From assembly GCF_012033785.1 (NCBI RefSeq), contig NZ_JAAVJC010000002.1:22812-62562 (forward strand): 39,751 nucleotides of DNA, in the 5' to 3' direction. Numbering within the stretch: position 1 is the first letter of the stretch; each line of letters opens with the position of its first letter. Shown one piece after another: positions 1 through 7,244 of the stretch. This DNA comes from Streptomyces bohaiensis (lineage in GTDB: Bacteria; Actinomycetota; Actinomycetes; Streptomycetales; Streptomycetaceae). Made by a program: the position numbers and the translations under genes. Under the pieces are notes generated by a model. It was not told where the DNA came from. It worked only from the letters and a program-made list of their open reading frames with translations, and did not search any database.

Positions 1-495
1 GCTTCCAGTGCAGCCTGGCGAGGGAACTCGCCGGGGTCGGTGGTGGCGCGGTCGACCAGTAGTGCCCGAGTTTCCTCGTCCGCCCACCCCTGCGCCAACG
101 CTTCCAGTGCAGCCTGGCGAGGTCCGCCGCCGGGATGGGTGGTGGCGCGGTCGACCAGTAGTGCCCGAGTTTCCTCGTCCGCCCACCCCTGCGCCAACGC
201 TTCCAGTGCAGTCTGGCGAGGGAACTCGCCGGGGTCGGTGGTGGCGCGGTCGACCAGTAGTGCCCGAGTTTCCTCGTCCGCCCACCCCTGCGCCAACGCT
301 CTCAGTGCGACTTGGCGAGGTCCGTCGGCGGGGTCGGTGGTGGCGCGGTCGACCAGTAGTGCCCGAGTTTCCTCGTCCGCCCACCCCTGCGCCAACGCTC
401 TCAGTGCGACCTGGCGAGGTCCGCCGGCGGGGTGGGTGGTGGCGCGGTCGACCAGTAGTGCCCGAGTTTCCTCGTCCGCCCACCCCTGCGCCAAC
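1..495 (-). repeat. Five 99-bp tandem repeats inside the NACHT gene
   Basis: Units begin at 1, 100, 199, 298 and 397, exactly 99 bp apart, and a partial unit continues to about 520. Each encodes 33 residues. The core reads ALAQGWADEETRALLVDRAT in every copy and looks unchanged even at silent positions. Differences are confined to a short stretch after the Thr-Thr pair (DPGEFPRQ, HPGGGPRQ, DPADGPRQ, HPAGGPRQ) and to two nearby positions (V/T/A and R/E). The array continues past the left edge. Confidence 0.95.
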
Positions 496-2534
496 GCTTC
501 CAGGCTCTTCCGGCTGGCCGATGCTGGTGCGAAGGCTCCGGCTGTGTGGTGCCACCGACGTGAAGTGACGAACTGTGAGCCCAGGTCGGGCCAACTGTCG
601 AGTTGCCAGCCGTCGATGAAAGCGCCGTGGAGGCAGTACCAGCGCTGCAGCAGCGGGCGTCCCGTCCACGTCTCGGGCAGGGACCGTAGCGCTGGCATCG
701 CACCGCCGTAGCCGTCACTCAAACTGTCAAGGTAGGTGCCATCGCTGGTGGCGATGGCTGCCAGGCGTTTGCTCTGGTCCGCAAGTAGTCCGATTCGGCG
801 GACCTCCGTCAGTGCGCGTGCGGCCAGGATGAACCGCTTGGAGTGCCTGGAACGCAGATACTCGTCGAGGAAGAGGTCTACGACGCGGGCTGCATACTGG
901 GGTGGAAGCTGGCCGGTCGTTAGAAGCAGGACTTCGTGCCAGCTGTCGTCATGGACTCGGGTCCGGAAGACTTGACCGATGAGGTCGTCGGGAGTCAACT
1001 CGCGGTCTTGGAAGCGGTTGATGATGTCTGCGGCTGCGAGGTACTCGAGGAAGGCGCGGTGGACGAAGCCGTAGACGTTCCCGCCGTAGTAGCTGAGGAT
1101 GAAGTTACGTTCCTGGAGCTGCTGGACCAAGGTTCGGGCGGCTTTTCGGGCGGGTCCGGGGTCCGCGTCGTAGCTGTGGAGGAACGTGCGGAAGGCGGCT
1201 TCCAGTTCGTCGCCGTGGATGTGGTTGCCGGAGATCCCGCCTTCGCCCTCCTGCATACGGCGCGCCACCAGGCGGAGCATCTCTTCGCTGGCTTCGGCGT
1301 CGAGGAGCTCGAGTGCGCTAGCGATGTCGGGGCTGCAGTGGGGTTTGAGGTGTTTGACGTCTTGGTCGAGTCGGGCGACAAGGACGGTGACGGCGTGTTT
1401 GAAGACTCCGTGGCGGTCACGGGGGAGGGTTTGGCGGCGGCCGATGATCGCGAGGATCGTGAGGAGGAGTGGGTTGCCGGCGAGTTCCCGCACGGATGGC
1501 GTGTGTGTCACGGCGTCCAGGAGCCGGGTGCTGAGGAGGTCGGCTGCGGTGGTGTCGTCGGGGCAGGCGACGTGGTACCAGTCGCGGGTAAAGGCCTCGA
1601 TCTGTGGGTCGGTGAGGTTGTTCAGCATGTGGTGGGTGAAGCCGGCGGAGGCCAGGGCGGTGCGGCGGTAGCCGATCGGCCTGGAGGTGACCACGATCTG
1701 CACGTCGGGGTAGGCGGTGGCGAACTGGGCGATGCGCTGGGTGGCTCGTTCGCGGAACTCGGGGTCGAAGAGTTCGTCGAGGCCGTCGAAGATCACCAGT
1801 GCGCGGCCGGAGGCGAGGACGGTGCGTAGTGCTGCGGGAGGGAGGGAGAGGCCTTCGGTGTAGTGGAGGTGGGCGAGGAAGTCTTCGAAGGTGCTCTCGC
1901 GCCACTGGTCGTCGGCGTAGCGGCGTAGTTCGATGATGAGGGGTAGCCGGCCGGTGAGGTTGTCGCCCAGGTCTTCGTTGGTGATGAGTGTGAGTGCGAG
2001 CCAGCGGCCGAGGGTGGATTTGCCGGATCCTGGGTCTCCGAGGATCACTGTCTTGTGGTGTTGTGGGGTGCGGAGGACGGTGAGGAGGTCTTCGGTGGGG
2101 CGTCGTTGGGCTTCGCTGATGCGGGTGAGCTGGTTGCGGTCGACGCCCGGTGGTAGTTCGGTGTCGCTGAGTTCGCCGCGTTCGGTGAGCCGACGCAGTA
2201 GTTCTGGTGGGAGGTTCACTGGCGGGGGGTCGGCTCGGACGTCGGGGAGGACGAAGACGTCCCGTAGCGCAACGTGGGGGGTGTCGTCCTGGTCGGTGTG
2301 TGGCAGCAGCACCTCGAGGTCGAGCCGGCCGTACCGTTCGACGAGGCGCTGGCTGTAGCAGCGCAGCGCGTCTGCAAATTCTTCGTCGCTGAGTTCGGTC
2401 TCGTTGCCGCTGGCTTTGATCTCCAGTACCAGCTGCTCGATGAGGACGTTGCCGCTGATGGCGACGCTGCGGTCTGTTGCTGTGGCGTCGCCTGTGTCGG
2501 ACGCACGGACTTGTCGGTTGTTACCCCACGCCAT
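1..2534 (-). CDS. NACHT NTPase with C-terminal HEAT-like repeats (C-terminus beyond window)
   Basis: This is a STAND-class NTPase of the bacterial NLR-like (bNACHT) kind, a family known to sense phage infection; the role here is inferred. The minus frame is open from an ATG preceded by GGGGAGGGG to the window edge, giving about 844 residues with the end missing. Visible parts in order: a Gly/Ala/Thr motif at residues 9-28; Walker A GDPGSGKS at 166-173; NACHT-style Walker B FDGLDE with DGLDE at 250-254; TSRP at 283-286; the NPLLLTIL segment near 355; the VHRAFLEYLA segment near 490; and from about 671 onward 33-residue HEAT-like repeats that serve as the usual sensor region. It lies 44 bp downstream of the small membrane protein gene, probably in one operon. 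The repeats are nearly identical to each other, which is odd for HEAT repeats and suggests recent amplification. The C-terminal repeat number cannot be known from this window. Confidence 0.88.
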   Translation of the reverse strand, partial: MAWGNNRQVRASDTGDATATDRSVAISGNVLIEQLVLEIKASGNETELSDEEFADALRCYSQRLVERYGRLDLEVLLPHTDQDDTPHVALRDVFVLPDVRADPPPVNLPPELLRRLTERGELSDTELPPGVDRNQLTRISEAQRRPTEDLLTVLRTPQHHKTVILGDPGSGKSTLGRWLALTLITNEDLGDNLTGRLPLIIELRRYADDQWRESTFEDFLAHLHYTEGLSLPPAALRTVLASGRALVIFDGLDELFDPEFRERATQRIAQFATAYPDVQIVVTSRPIGYRRTALASAGFTHHMLNNLTDPQIEAFTRDWYHVACPDDTTAADLLSTRLLDAVTHTPSVRELAGNPLLLTILAIIGRRQTLPRDRHGVFKHAVTVLVARLDQDVKHLKPHCSPDIASALELLDAEASEEMLRLVARRMQEGEGGISGNHIHGDELEAAFRTFLHSYDADPGPARKAARTLVQQLQERNFILSYYGGNVYGFVHRAFLEYLAAADIINRFQDRELTPDDLIGQVFRTRVHDDSWHEVLLLTTGQLPPQYAARVVDLFLDEYLRSRHSKRFILAARALTEVRRIGLLADQSKRLAAIATSDGTYLDSLSDGYGGAMPALRSLPETWTGRPLLQRWYCLHGAFIDGWQLDSWPDLGSQFVTSRRWHHTAGAFAPASASRKSLEALAQGWADEETRALLVDRATTHPAGGPRQVALRALAQGWADEETRALLVDRATTDPADGPRQVALRALAQGWADEETRALLVDRATTDPGEFPRQTALEALAQGWADEETRALLVDRATTHPGGGPRQAALEALAQGWADEETRALLVDRATTDPGEFPRQAALE

Positions 2535-2578
2535 GCTCTGCCCCTCCCCTTGTCTCGTACCGGGTGCTTGTGCGGCTG

Positions 2579-2959
2579 TCAGTTCTGATCGATGCCGCTG
2601 GTGGCGGTGCTGCCACTGCCGGTTGCTGTTGCGGACCCGGTGTCCTCCGCGGTGACTATTCCGTCCTGGCCGGCGGTGGTGCTGATACCGGTGATCGCAG
2701 TTCCACCGCCCGACGCGCGGGCGTCACCGGTGTTCGACGCCCGCACCGCTCCCCCGCCGCCATTCGCGGAACCAGAAGACGTCAGCCAGCTGGCGCCGCC
2801 GAAGGTAACCGCGGCCACCAGTCCGGCCACACCGGCCATCCAGCTGGCCCGCTCCAACCCTCCGACCGCCCACGTCACCCCCACCGACACCACCAGCAGC
2901 GCCGAGACAATCCCTATGAGAACGCGGCCTCGCCCGCGTACACGCATCATGCCGCCCAT
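2579..2959 (-). CDS. Small two-helix membrane protein sharing a motif with the NACHT protein
   Basis: I do not recognise a named family. The 126-residue reading starts at an ATG followed by MGGMMRVRGRGR; the same frame stays open upstream to 3049, but those 30 extra residues look non-conserved. Two hydrophobic segments are visible, near residues 12-34 and 40-60, separated by a short loop, so an integral membrane protein is expected. The soluble C-terminal tail is rich in Gly, Ala, Ser and Thr and holds two related motifs at 72-91 and about 102-122. The first closely matches residues 9-28 of the NACHT protein encoded 44 bp downstream. The shared motif and probable co-transcription suggest that the two proteins work together, with this one as a membrane effector or anchor. 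That function is inference; the topology and the motif are read directly. Confidence 0.6.
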   Translation of the reverse strand: MGGMMRVRGRGRVLIGIVSALLVVSVGVTWAVGGLERASWMAGVAGLVAAVTFGGASWLTSSGSANGGGGAVRASNTGDARASGGGTAITGISTTAGQDGIVTAEDTGSATATGSGSTATSGIDQN

Positions 2960-3384
2960 TCTGGACGCCCCACCAAGCTCCAGGTGCAGGTTTCCCGACA
3001 ACCCATCAGCCGCTCCACCGCTCAACCTGCGCTGCCGGGACAAGCGCACACCCCCGCTGTGACCGCGGCGCCCTCTGGCCTGACCGCGAGCTCGCCCAGG
3101 TCGCCAACCTCCTCCCCGAGTGCCTCAAAGAGAAGCGCCCCACCGCGACAGAAGAGACCCTGGCTGGCGGCAGCAAGGAGACGGAGAGTGCGGCACTCCC
3201 TCGACAACCAACTCAATCCTGGCACTGACCAACCGACCCCCGTGCGGCGAAGCCGCGACCGGACTGTGTGGTGCCGGCGGCCGACGCCCGAGAAGCATCC
3301 GTCCCAGTGCCACCGATCCCCCCCCCGTTACCTTCTTCGTGGCTTCGCAATGGGGCCTCCGGCCTTCGGGTCCGGCATGACTTC
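2960..3384. other. Non-coding stretch with a possible decayed coding fragment
   Basis: No convincing gene. A plus-strand stretch from about 3059 to 3229 can be read as a short peptide with plausible codon use (it contains ELAQVANLLPECLKEKRPT) that ends in a stop and has no credible start. It may be the tail of a broken gene. The region upstream of the NACHT operon (about 2960-3060) should contain that operon's promoter, but I see no clear consensus boxes. Confidence 0.3.
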
Positions 3385-3561
3385 CCCCCTTGTTGTCGAT
3401 GATCCGGGGGTGGTGTCACCGGGTCCGGAGGCATCGACGGACCGCTGATGAGGGGCTTGAGCACCGGCTTCACCCAAGGCCGGAAGAGCTCTCCGTAACG
3501 TGGATGTGGCAGCTCGGTGCCCTGGCAAGGCCGGACGAAAGCGTGATGGAGGGGCCTGCAC
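3385..3561 (+). ncRNA. Candidate bridge RNA region of the IS110 element
   Basis: IS110-family elements are known to encode a structured bridge (seek) RNA in the non-coding end next to the recombinase, which pairs with target and donor DNA. This 177-bp leader lies in the right place, just upstream of the GTG start, and contains GC-rich segments that could pair, such as the tracts around 3417-3435 and 3475-3535. I have not folded it and cannot point to the guide loops. The call rests on position and family knowledge. Confidence 0.3.
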
Positions 3562-4757
3562 GTGATCGACACCGGCGACATCGACGTCTTCCTCGGCCTG
3601 GACGTCGGCAAGGGCGAACACCACGCCACCGCCGTCACACCGACCGGGAAGAAGGCGTTCGACAAGCGTCTGCCCAACACCGAACCCACGCTCCGCGAGC
3701 TGTTCGCGAAACTCCAGGCCAAGCACGGAACAGTGCTCGTCGTGGTCGACCAGCCGGCCTCGATCGGCGCCCTGCCACTGGCGGTCGCCCGCGACATGGG
3801 CTGTCCCGTCGCCTACCTGCCCGGCCTGACGATACGGCGGATTGCGGACCTCTACCCCGGCGAGGCGAAGACGGACGCGAAGGACGCGTTCATCATCGCC
3901 GACGCCGCCGGCGCGATGCCCCACACGCTGCGGGCGATCGACGGCGAGGATGAGACGATCGCCGAGCTGGAGATGATCGTGGGCTTCGACGACGACCTGG
4001 CCGGCGAGGCCACCCGGGTTGCGAACCAGCTCCATGGCCTGCTGACCCAGGTCCATCCGTCGCTGGAACGGGTGCTGGGACCGCGGTTGCAGCACCCGGC
4101 CGTCCTCACCCTGCTGGAACGGTTCGGGTCACCGGCCCAGATCCGCAAGGCCGGACGCCGGCGGTTGGTCACCCTTCTGCGGCCGAAGGCGCCCAGGATG
4201 GCCGAGCGGCTGGTCGAGGACCTCTTCACCGCCCTGGACGAGCAGACCGTCACCGTTCCCGGCACCGAGGCGGCCGCGTTGATCGTCCCAAGCCTGGCCG
4301 GCTCGCTGACGGCCGTGCTTGACCAGCGGAAACTCTTGGCCGGACGGATCGAGGAACTGCTGGAGGCGCACCCTCTTTCGAAGGTCCCGACGCCGATGCC
4401 GGGAGTCGGCGTCAGGACCGGCGCCCGCATCCTGATCGAGGTCGGCGACGGCAGCACCTTCCCGACCGCAGGCCACCTCGCCGCCTACGCCGGACTCGCC
4501 CCGGCGACCCGGAGCTCAGGTTCCTCGATCCGCGGTGAACAGCCCTCCAGAAGAGGAAACAAGCAGCTCAACCGGGCTCTCTTCCTCTCCGCGTTCGCCG
4601 CACTGGGCGACCCGGCATCGCGGGCCTACTACGACAAGAAGATCGCCCAGGGCAAGCACCAGACCCAGGCCCTGCTCTGCCTCGCCCGCCGCAGGGCCGA
4701 CGTCCTGTTCGCGATGCTCCGGGACGGGACCTTCTATGAACCGCAGCCGTCGGCCGC
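3385..4757 (+). mobile_element. IS110-family insertion sequence (ends uncertain)
   Basis: The core is a recognisable IS110-family recombinase preceded by about 180 bp without a gene, the usual layout of this family's left non-coding end. IS110 elements lack long terminal inverted repeats, so I cannot place the ends exactly. The right boundary is set near 4757, where the conserved recombinase sequence (FYEPQPSAA) stops and unrelated DNA begins. That DNA carries the end of an opposite-strand gene. The element may be cut short at its right end. Confidence 0.6.
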
Positions 4758-5295
4758 GCTCACCCGACCTGCGGGTCTGCGAGGAGGACGACTCGATCGG
4801 CCTCGACGTCGAAGCCGAGGACCGGATGGCCATAGCCGCCTTCCGGGTCCATCAGCACGGGCTTGCCCAGCCGCCGGCCGATCTCCCGGAGGAAGCCGCA
4901 GAACACATCAAGTCGCTCCTGGCCCTGCAACTCGCGCAGGTCGACGTCGAAGTCGACTTCATCCTCGGCATGAAAACGGAAGATCGCCAACACATCAGGC
5001 GTCGGCCAGACCCGCAGGTCCGGGCACTCGGCACCCGCCGGCCGGGACAGCACGGCCTCCGCGCGGGGCACTGGAAGCACCGTCTCTCCCCCGGAGTACT
5101 GGCAGCTCCAGTCCTTCTCCGCGACAAGATCGAGGACCGCCTGCCAGTCCTCCGCCGAGGCATCCGGGACACGCACGTCCGGCAACGCCCCCATCAAGTC
5201 CGGGCCGAAGAAGCACTTCACGTCATCCCACAGCAGATCAGCCACCCCGCCATGCTGCCCGGCCCACCGACCCGACGCACCCCCGTTTCCCTTGA
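3562..5295 (+). CDS. IS110-family transposase, reading through into flanking DNA
   Basis: DEDD-type recombinase of the IS110 family. The GTG start follows GATGGAGGGG. The N-terminal RuvC-like domain begins GLDVGKGEHHATAV (Asp14), followed by VVVDQPASIG near residue 62 and KTDAKDAFIIADAA near 107. The C-terminal Tnp20-like region includes PMPGVGVRTGARIL and the Ser-rich ATRSSGSSIRG segment expected to hold the catalytic serine. The family-typical end LCLARRRADVLFAMLRDGTF is present up to about residue 398. Members are usually about 400 residues, but here no stop follows and the frame runs 180 further residues of low-complexity Arg/Pro/Ser sequence, antisense to the next gene. The extension is probably not meaningful. 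The native stop appears lost by truncation or by the mode of insertion, so activity is uncertain. Confidence 0.85.
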   Translation: MIDTGDIDVFLGLDVGKGEHHATAVTPTGKKAFDKRLPNTEPTLRELFAKLQAKHGTVLVVVDQPASIGALPLAVARDMGCPVAYLPGLTIRRIADLYPGEAKTDAKDAFIIADAAGAMPHTLRAIDGEDETIAELEMIVGFDDDLAGEATRVANQLHGLLTQVHPSLERVLGPRLQHPAVLTLLERFGSPAQIRKAGRRRLVTLLRPKAPRMAERLVEDLFTALDEQTVTVPGTEAAALIVPSLAGSLTAVLDQRKLLAGRIEELLEAHPLSKVPTPMPGVGVRTGARILIEVGDGSTFPTAGHLAAYAGLAPATRSSGSSIRGEQPSRRGNKQLNRALFLSAFAALGDPASRAYYDKKIAQGKHQTQALLCLARRRADVLFAMLRDGTFYEPQPSAALTRPAGLRGGRLDRPRRRSRGPDGHSRLPGPSARACPAAGRSPGGSRRTHQVAPGPATRAGRRRSRLHPRHENGRSPTHQASARPAGPGTRHPPAGTARPPRGALEAPSLPRSTGSSSPSPRQDRGPPASPPPRHPGHARPATPPSSPGRRSTSRHPTADQPPRHAARPTDPTHPRFP

Positions 5296-5305
5296 CCAAA
5301 GACAT
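4760..5305 (-). CDS. Conserved-looking hypothetical protein
   Basis: Function not recognised. The 181-residue reading starts at MSLVKGNGG; the same frame extends upstream to 5506, but that part is low-complexity and overlaps the promoter side of the next operon. The protein is acidic with well-formed segments such as LLWDDVKCFFGPDLMG, DASAEDWQAVLDLV and VLAIFRFHAEDEVDFDVDLR, and ends in ADRVVLLADPQVG. It has no signal peptide or membrane segment, and the style is that of a small soluble domain protein. Its stop codon lies within a few bases of the presumed right end of the IS110 element, so the insertion may have trimmed or replaced its last residues. It diverges from the toxin/antitoxin pair to its right. 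Confidence 0.6.
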   Translation of the reverse strand: MSLVKGNGGASGRWAGQHGGVADLLWDDVKCFFGPDLMGALPDVRVPDASAEDWQAVLDLVAEKDWSCQYSGGETVLPVPRAEAVLSRPAGAECPDLRVWPTPDVLAIFRFHAEDEVDFDVDLRELQGQERLDVFCGFLREIGRRLGKPVLMDPEGGYGHPVLGFDVEADRVVLLADPQVG

Positions 5306-5438
5306 AGGGGCACCCCGCCGACCAGCACGACCGAGACTGTCGTCCATCCACCCGCCGAGCCGGCCTTCAGCGTTCTCGACACCACAGCCACCACCACCCC
5401 GTACCGTGACCTCAGTACGCGGCACACAGGGAGGACAC

Positions 5439-5714
5439 GTGCACCCCACTCTCAAAACCATGGTGAACGGAGAGCTGATCGAGCTGCCCGGCACCATTGC
5501 CACCATCCGGCCAACAGTCCCGCCCGAGCTCCGCGATCAGTTCGACACTGAGGTGGAGACCGCACCCGCCGCGCAGCTCCCGACTGTGCTGGTGCGTTGG
5601 GCACTGGCCGGGTCCGCGGCCAACCAGGAAGACGACGCACTCTTTGCACGGCTCGAGGCCGGCGAGGACATCGGCGCGGTGGAAGCCGACGACGACGCCA
5701 GGGGAGCCGCGTGA
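5439..5714 (+). CDS. Putative antitoxin of toxin/antitoxin pair 1
   Basis: A 91-residue acidic protein with a GTG start behind AGGGAGG. Its stop overlaps the next gene's start by four bases (GTGA), the classic coupling of type II toxin/antitoxin operons. It contains VNGELIELPGTIATIRPTVP, an AAQLPTVLVRWAL helix and a very acidic tail (EADDDARGAA). The order and the helix match the second pair at 8941-9231 (LPRVLARWAL), so the two are paralogues. The antitoxin role rests on this context and on its partner. It may correspond to the streptomycete DUF6247 group, which I recall but could not verify. Confidence 0.65.
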   Translation: MHPTLKTMVNGELIELPGTIATIRPTVPPELRDQFDTEVETAPAAQLPTVLVRWALAGSAANQEDDALFARLEAGEDIGAVEADDDARGAA

Positions 5715-5953
5715 GCTGCAGAGTGGTCTACGCGCCGCCGGCGGATGACGCCCGTCTGAAGATGGACGATTCGACGCGTCGCACCTTCGACACCGCGATG
5801 CGTGGCCTCGCGCAGGACCCCTACGGCGGAGACTCAGCGGCACTCGACGGGTCCCCGGACCGCAGAGAGGCAACCGTTGCGGGAGTGTTCGTGAGGTACT
5901 ACGTCTCCCGCGGCATTCTCACCGTCACCGTCGTGCGACTGGTCTGGATCTAG
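5711..5953 (+). CDS. RelE/ParE-like toxin of pair 1
   Basis: An 80-residue protein starting at the GTG that overlaps the antitoxin stop. It has the RelE-fold layout: an N-terminal strand (CRVVYAPPADDARLK), helices (STRRTFDTAMRGLAQDPYGG), and a C-terminal sheet with DRREATVAGVFVRYYVSRG followed by a hydrophobic strand ILTVTVVRLVWI. RelE-type toxins cut mRNA at the ribosome; target and activity are not shown here. It closely resembles the toxin at 8693-8944 in the DPYG and DRRE-x-TV-x-GVFV-x-YYVS segments. Confidence 0.7.
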   Translation: MSCRVVYAPPADDARLKMDDSTRRTFDTAMRGLAQDPYGGDSAALDGSPDRREATVAGVFVRYYVSRGILTVTVVRLVWI

Positions 5954-6138
5954 AGCCCTCCCGGCAAGCCTTCCCTCGACGCCCAACTGCGGCTCACACC
6001 ACTCACCCGTCGTACCGGCACCCTCTCAGCCCCACTGGCCACACCCATTTTTAGCACTTTCTTTTAGGCAGTTTGATTACTTTTGGTTCTAGAAATGTGA
6101 GACGGTCCGCATGCAGACGTCGACCATATGGAGACATA

Positions 6139-7119
6139 ATGGGCAATCGCGACCACCTCCGGATCGAAGACATGGCTTGTGTGCTGCTGCTGCGACTGAT
6201 GGACCACACATCCGGAGACGTCTCCTCCCCTGTCCTCCCAGCCGATATCAGCGCCGGCGATCCCTCACAGGACAGGAAAATAGAAATGATGGTCGCCATC
6301 GAGCTTCTTGCGGAGCGCGGTCTCGTCGAAGTGGTGCGGAAATACTACAGTGCGCCAGAAAGAATTCAGTTGACTTGGGCTGGAAAGCGGAGAGCAAAGG
6401 AGCTCGAAGCGGACCGCCAGGCCCCGGGGGCCCTGCTTGCTCACACAGTAGAACGAATGATCCGCGCCGCCTTTCGTGAAGAACTTGACTATTGGGGAAT
6501 TTCCAAATTCACCAAGGACTTATTGTTTCAGGGTAGTGATCTCGATAAGTCGAATTACTATAGCCCCATAGTGGAGCAAGCTGGTCAGTACCTCATGGGT
6601 CACGGATTGGCTGACTTTGTCGTAGTCAAGGAAACTATAGAAGTGCGTGATATCGGATACGCGTGGTGGAATAGGCGCATGCGGAACATGGAGATCACGA
6701 AGCTAAAGAAGTTGAAGCTCACGGTGCGCGGCATTGACTGCGTAATGGCGGGAGTTAGCGTGAGGGAGTACATGGCGATGCAGAATTCTGCCGGGGCGGG
6801 GCCAGTCTTCAATCAGAACGTATACGGAGGTGCTGCCGTGCAAGGCGTGCACGTGACGCAAAACGTTGGGATCCAGCCGGGTGAACTAGTTGACCTAGTT
6901 CACAAACTTCGCGACGTGGCTACCCAATTTCCGCCAGTCGAGCGGGAGAAATTTCTGAACGATGTCGAGGTGCTGGGGAACAATGGTCAGTCATCTAGGG
7001 ATCGCATTAGCGCTGGCCAACGCATCAAGGCGGCACTCGTCAGCGCCAGTAGTCGAATCGGAGGGCAGGCCATTATTGCAGCCGTGGAAAAGTTCACCAA
7101 CTGGGTGGCCGATCAGTGA
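6139..7119 (+). CDS. Winged-helix-like protein with Gly/Asn motif, low GC
   Basis: Family not recognised with certainty. The 326-residue reading starts at an ATG behind GGAG. Two segments look like winged-helix units: residues 48-91 (IELLAERGLVEVVRK, then IQLTWAGKRRAKELE) and about 145-200 (YLMGHGLADFVVVK, then LKKLKLTVRGIDCVMAG). A flexible stretch at 203-235 contains GPVFNQNVYGGAAVQGVHVT, followed by a helical C-terminal part. This tail recalls the middle-to-end layout of AbiTii-type abortive-infection proteins, a weak resemblance. The gene and its upstream 100 bp are clearly poorer in GC than the neighbours, with codons such as ATA, TTA and AAA, suggesting recent transfer. It converges on the Mrr-like nuclease gene. 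Confidence 0.6.
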   Translation: MGNRDHLRIEDMACVLLLRLMDHTSGDVSSPVLPADISAGDPSQDRKIEMMVAIELLAERGLVEVVRKYYSAPERIQLTWAGKRRAKELEADRQAPGALLAHTVERMIRAAFREELDYWGISKFTKDLLFQGSDLDKSNYYSPIVEQAGQYLMGHGLADFVVVKETIEVRDIGYAWWNRRMRNMEITKLKKLKLTVRGIDCVMAGVSVREYMAMQNSAGAGPVFNQNVYGGAAVQGVHVTQNVGIQPGELVDLVHKLRDVATQFPPVEREKFLNDVEVLGNNGQSSRDRISAGQRIKAALVSASSRIGGQAIIAAVEKFTNWVADQ

Positions 7120-7244
7120 GCCGCGTCGCCTTCGCCGGATTGGTGACCACTCCCCGGGGTGCAATCACAGATTTCCCACTCGCCAGTGCGCTTTTACGTA
7201 GAACTTCGAGATTCCCGCAGGAGTAATTCATGGGATGCGCGTGT

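Noticed and set aside
8-711. Plus-strand repetitive proteins rich in Arg/Pro or Ser
   Set aside because: They are antisense to the 99-bp HEAT repeats of the NACHT gene, whose minus frame has clear motifs and a good RBS.
3213-4095. Minus-strand open frames over the IS110 element
   Set aside because: Antisense to the recombinase, which carries the conserved family motifs.
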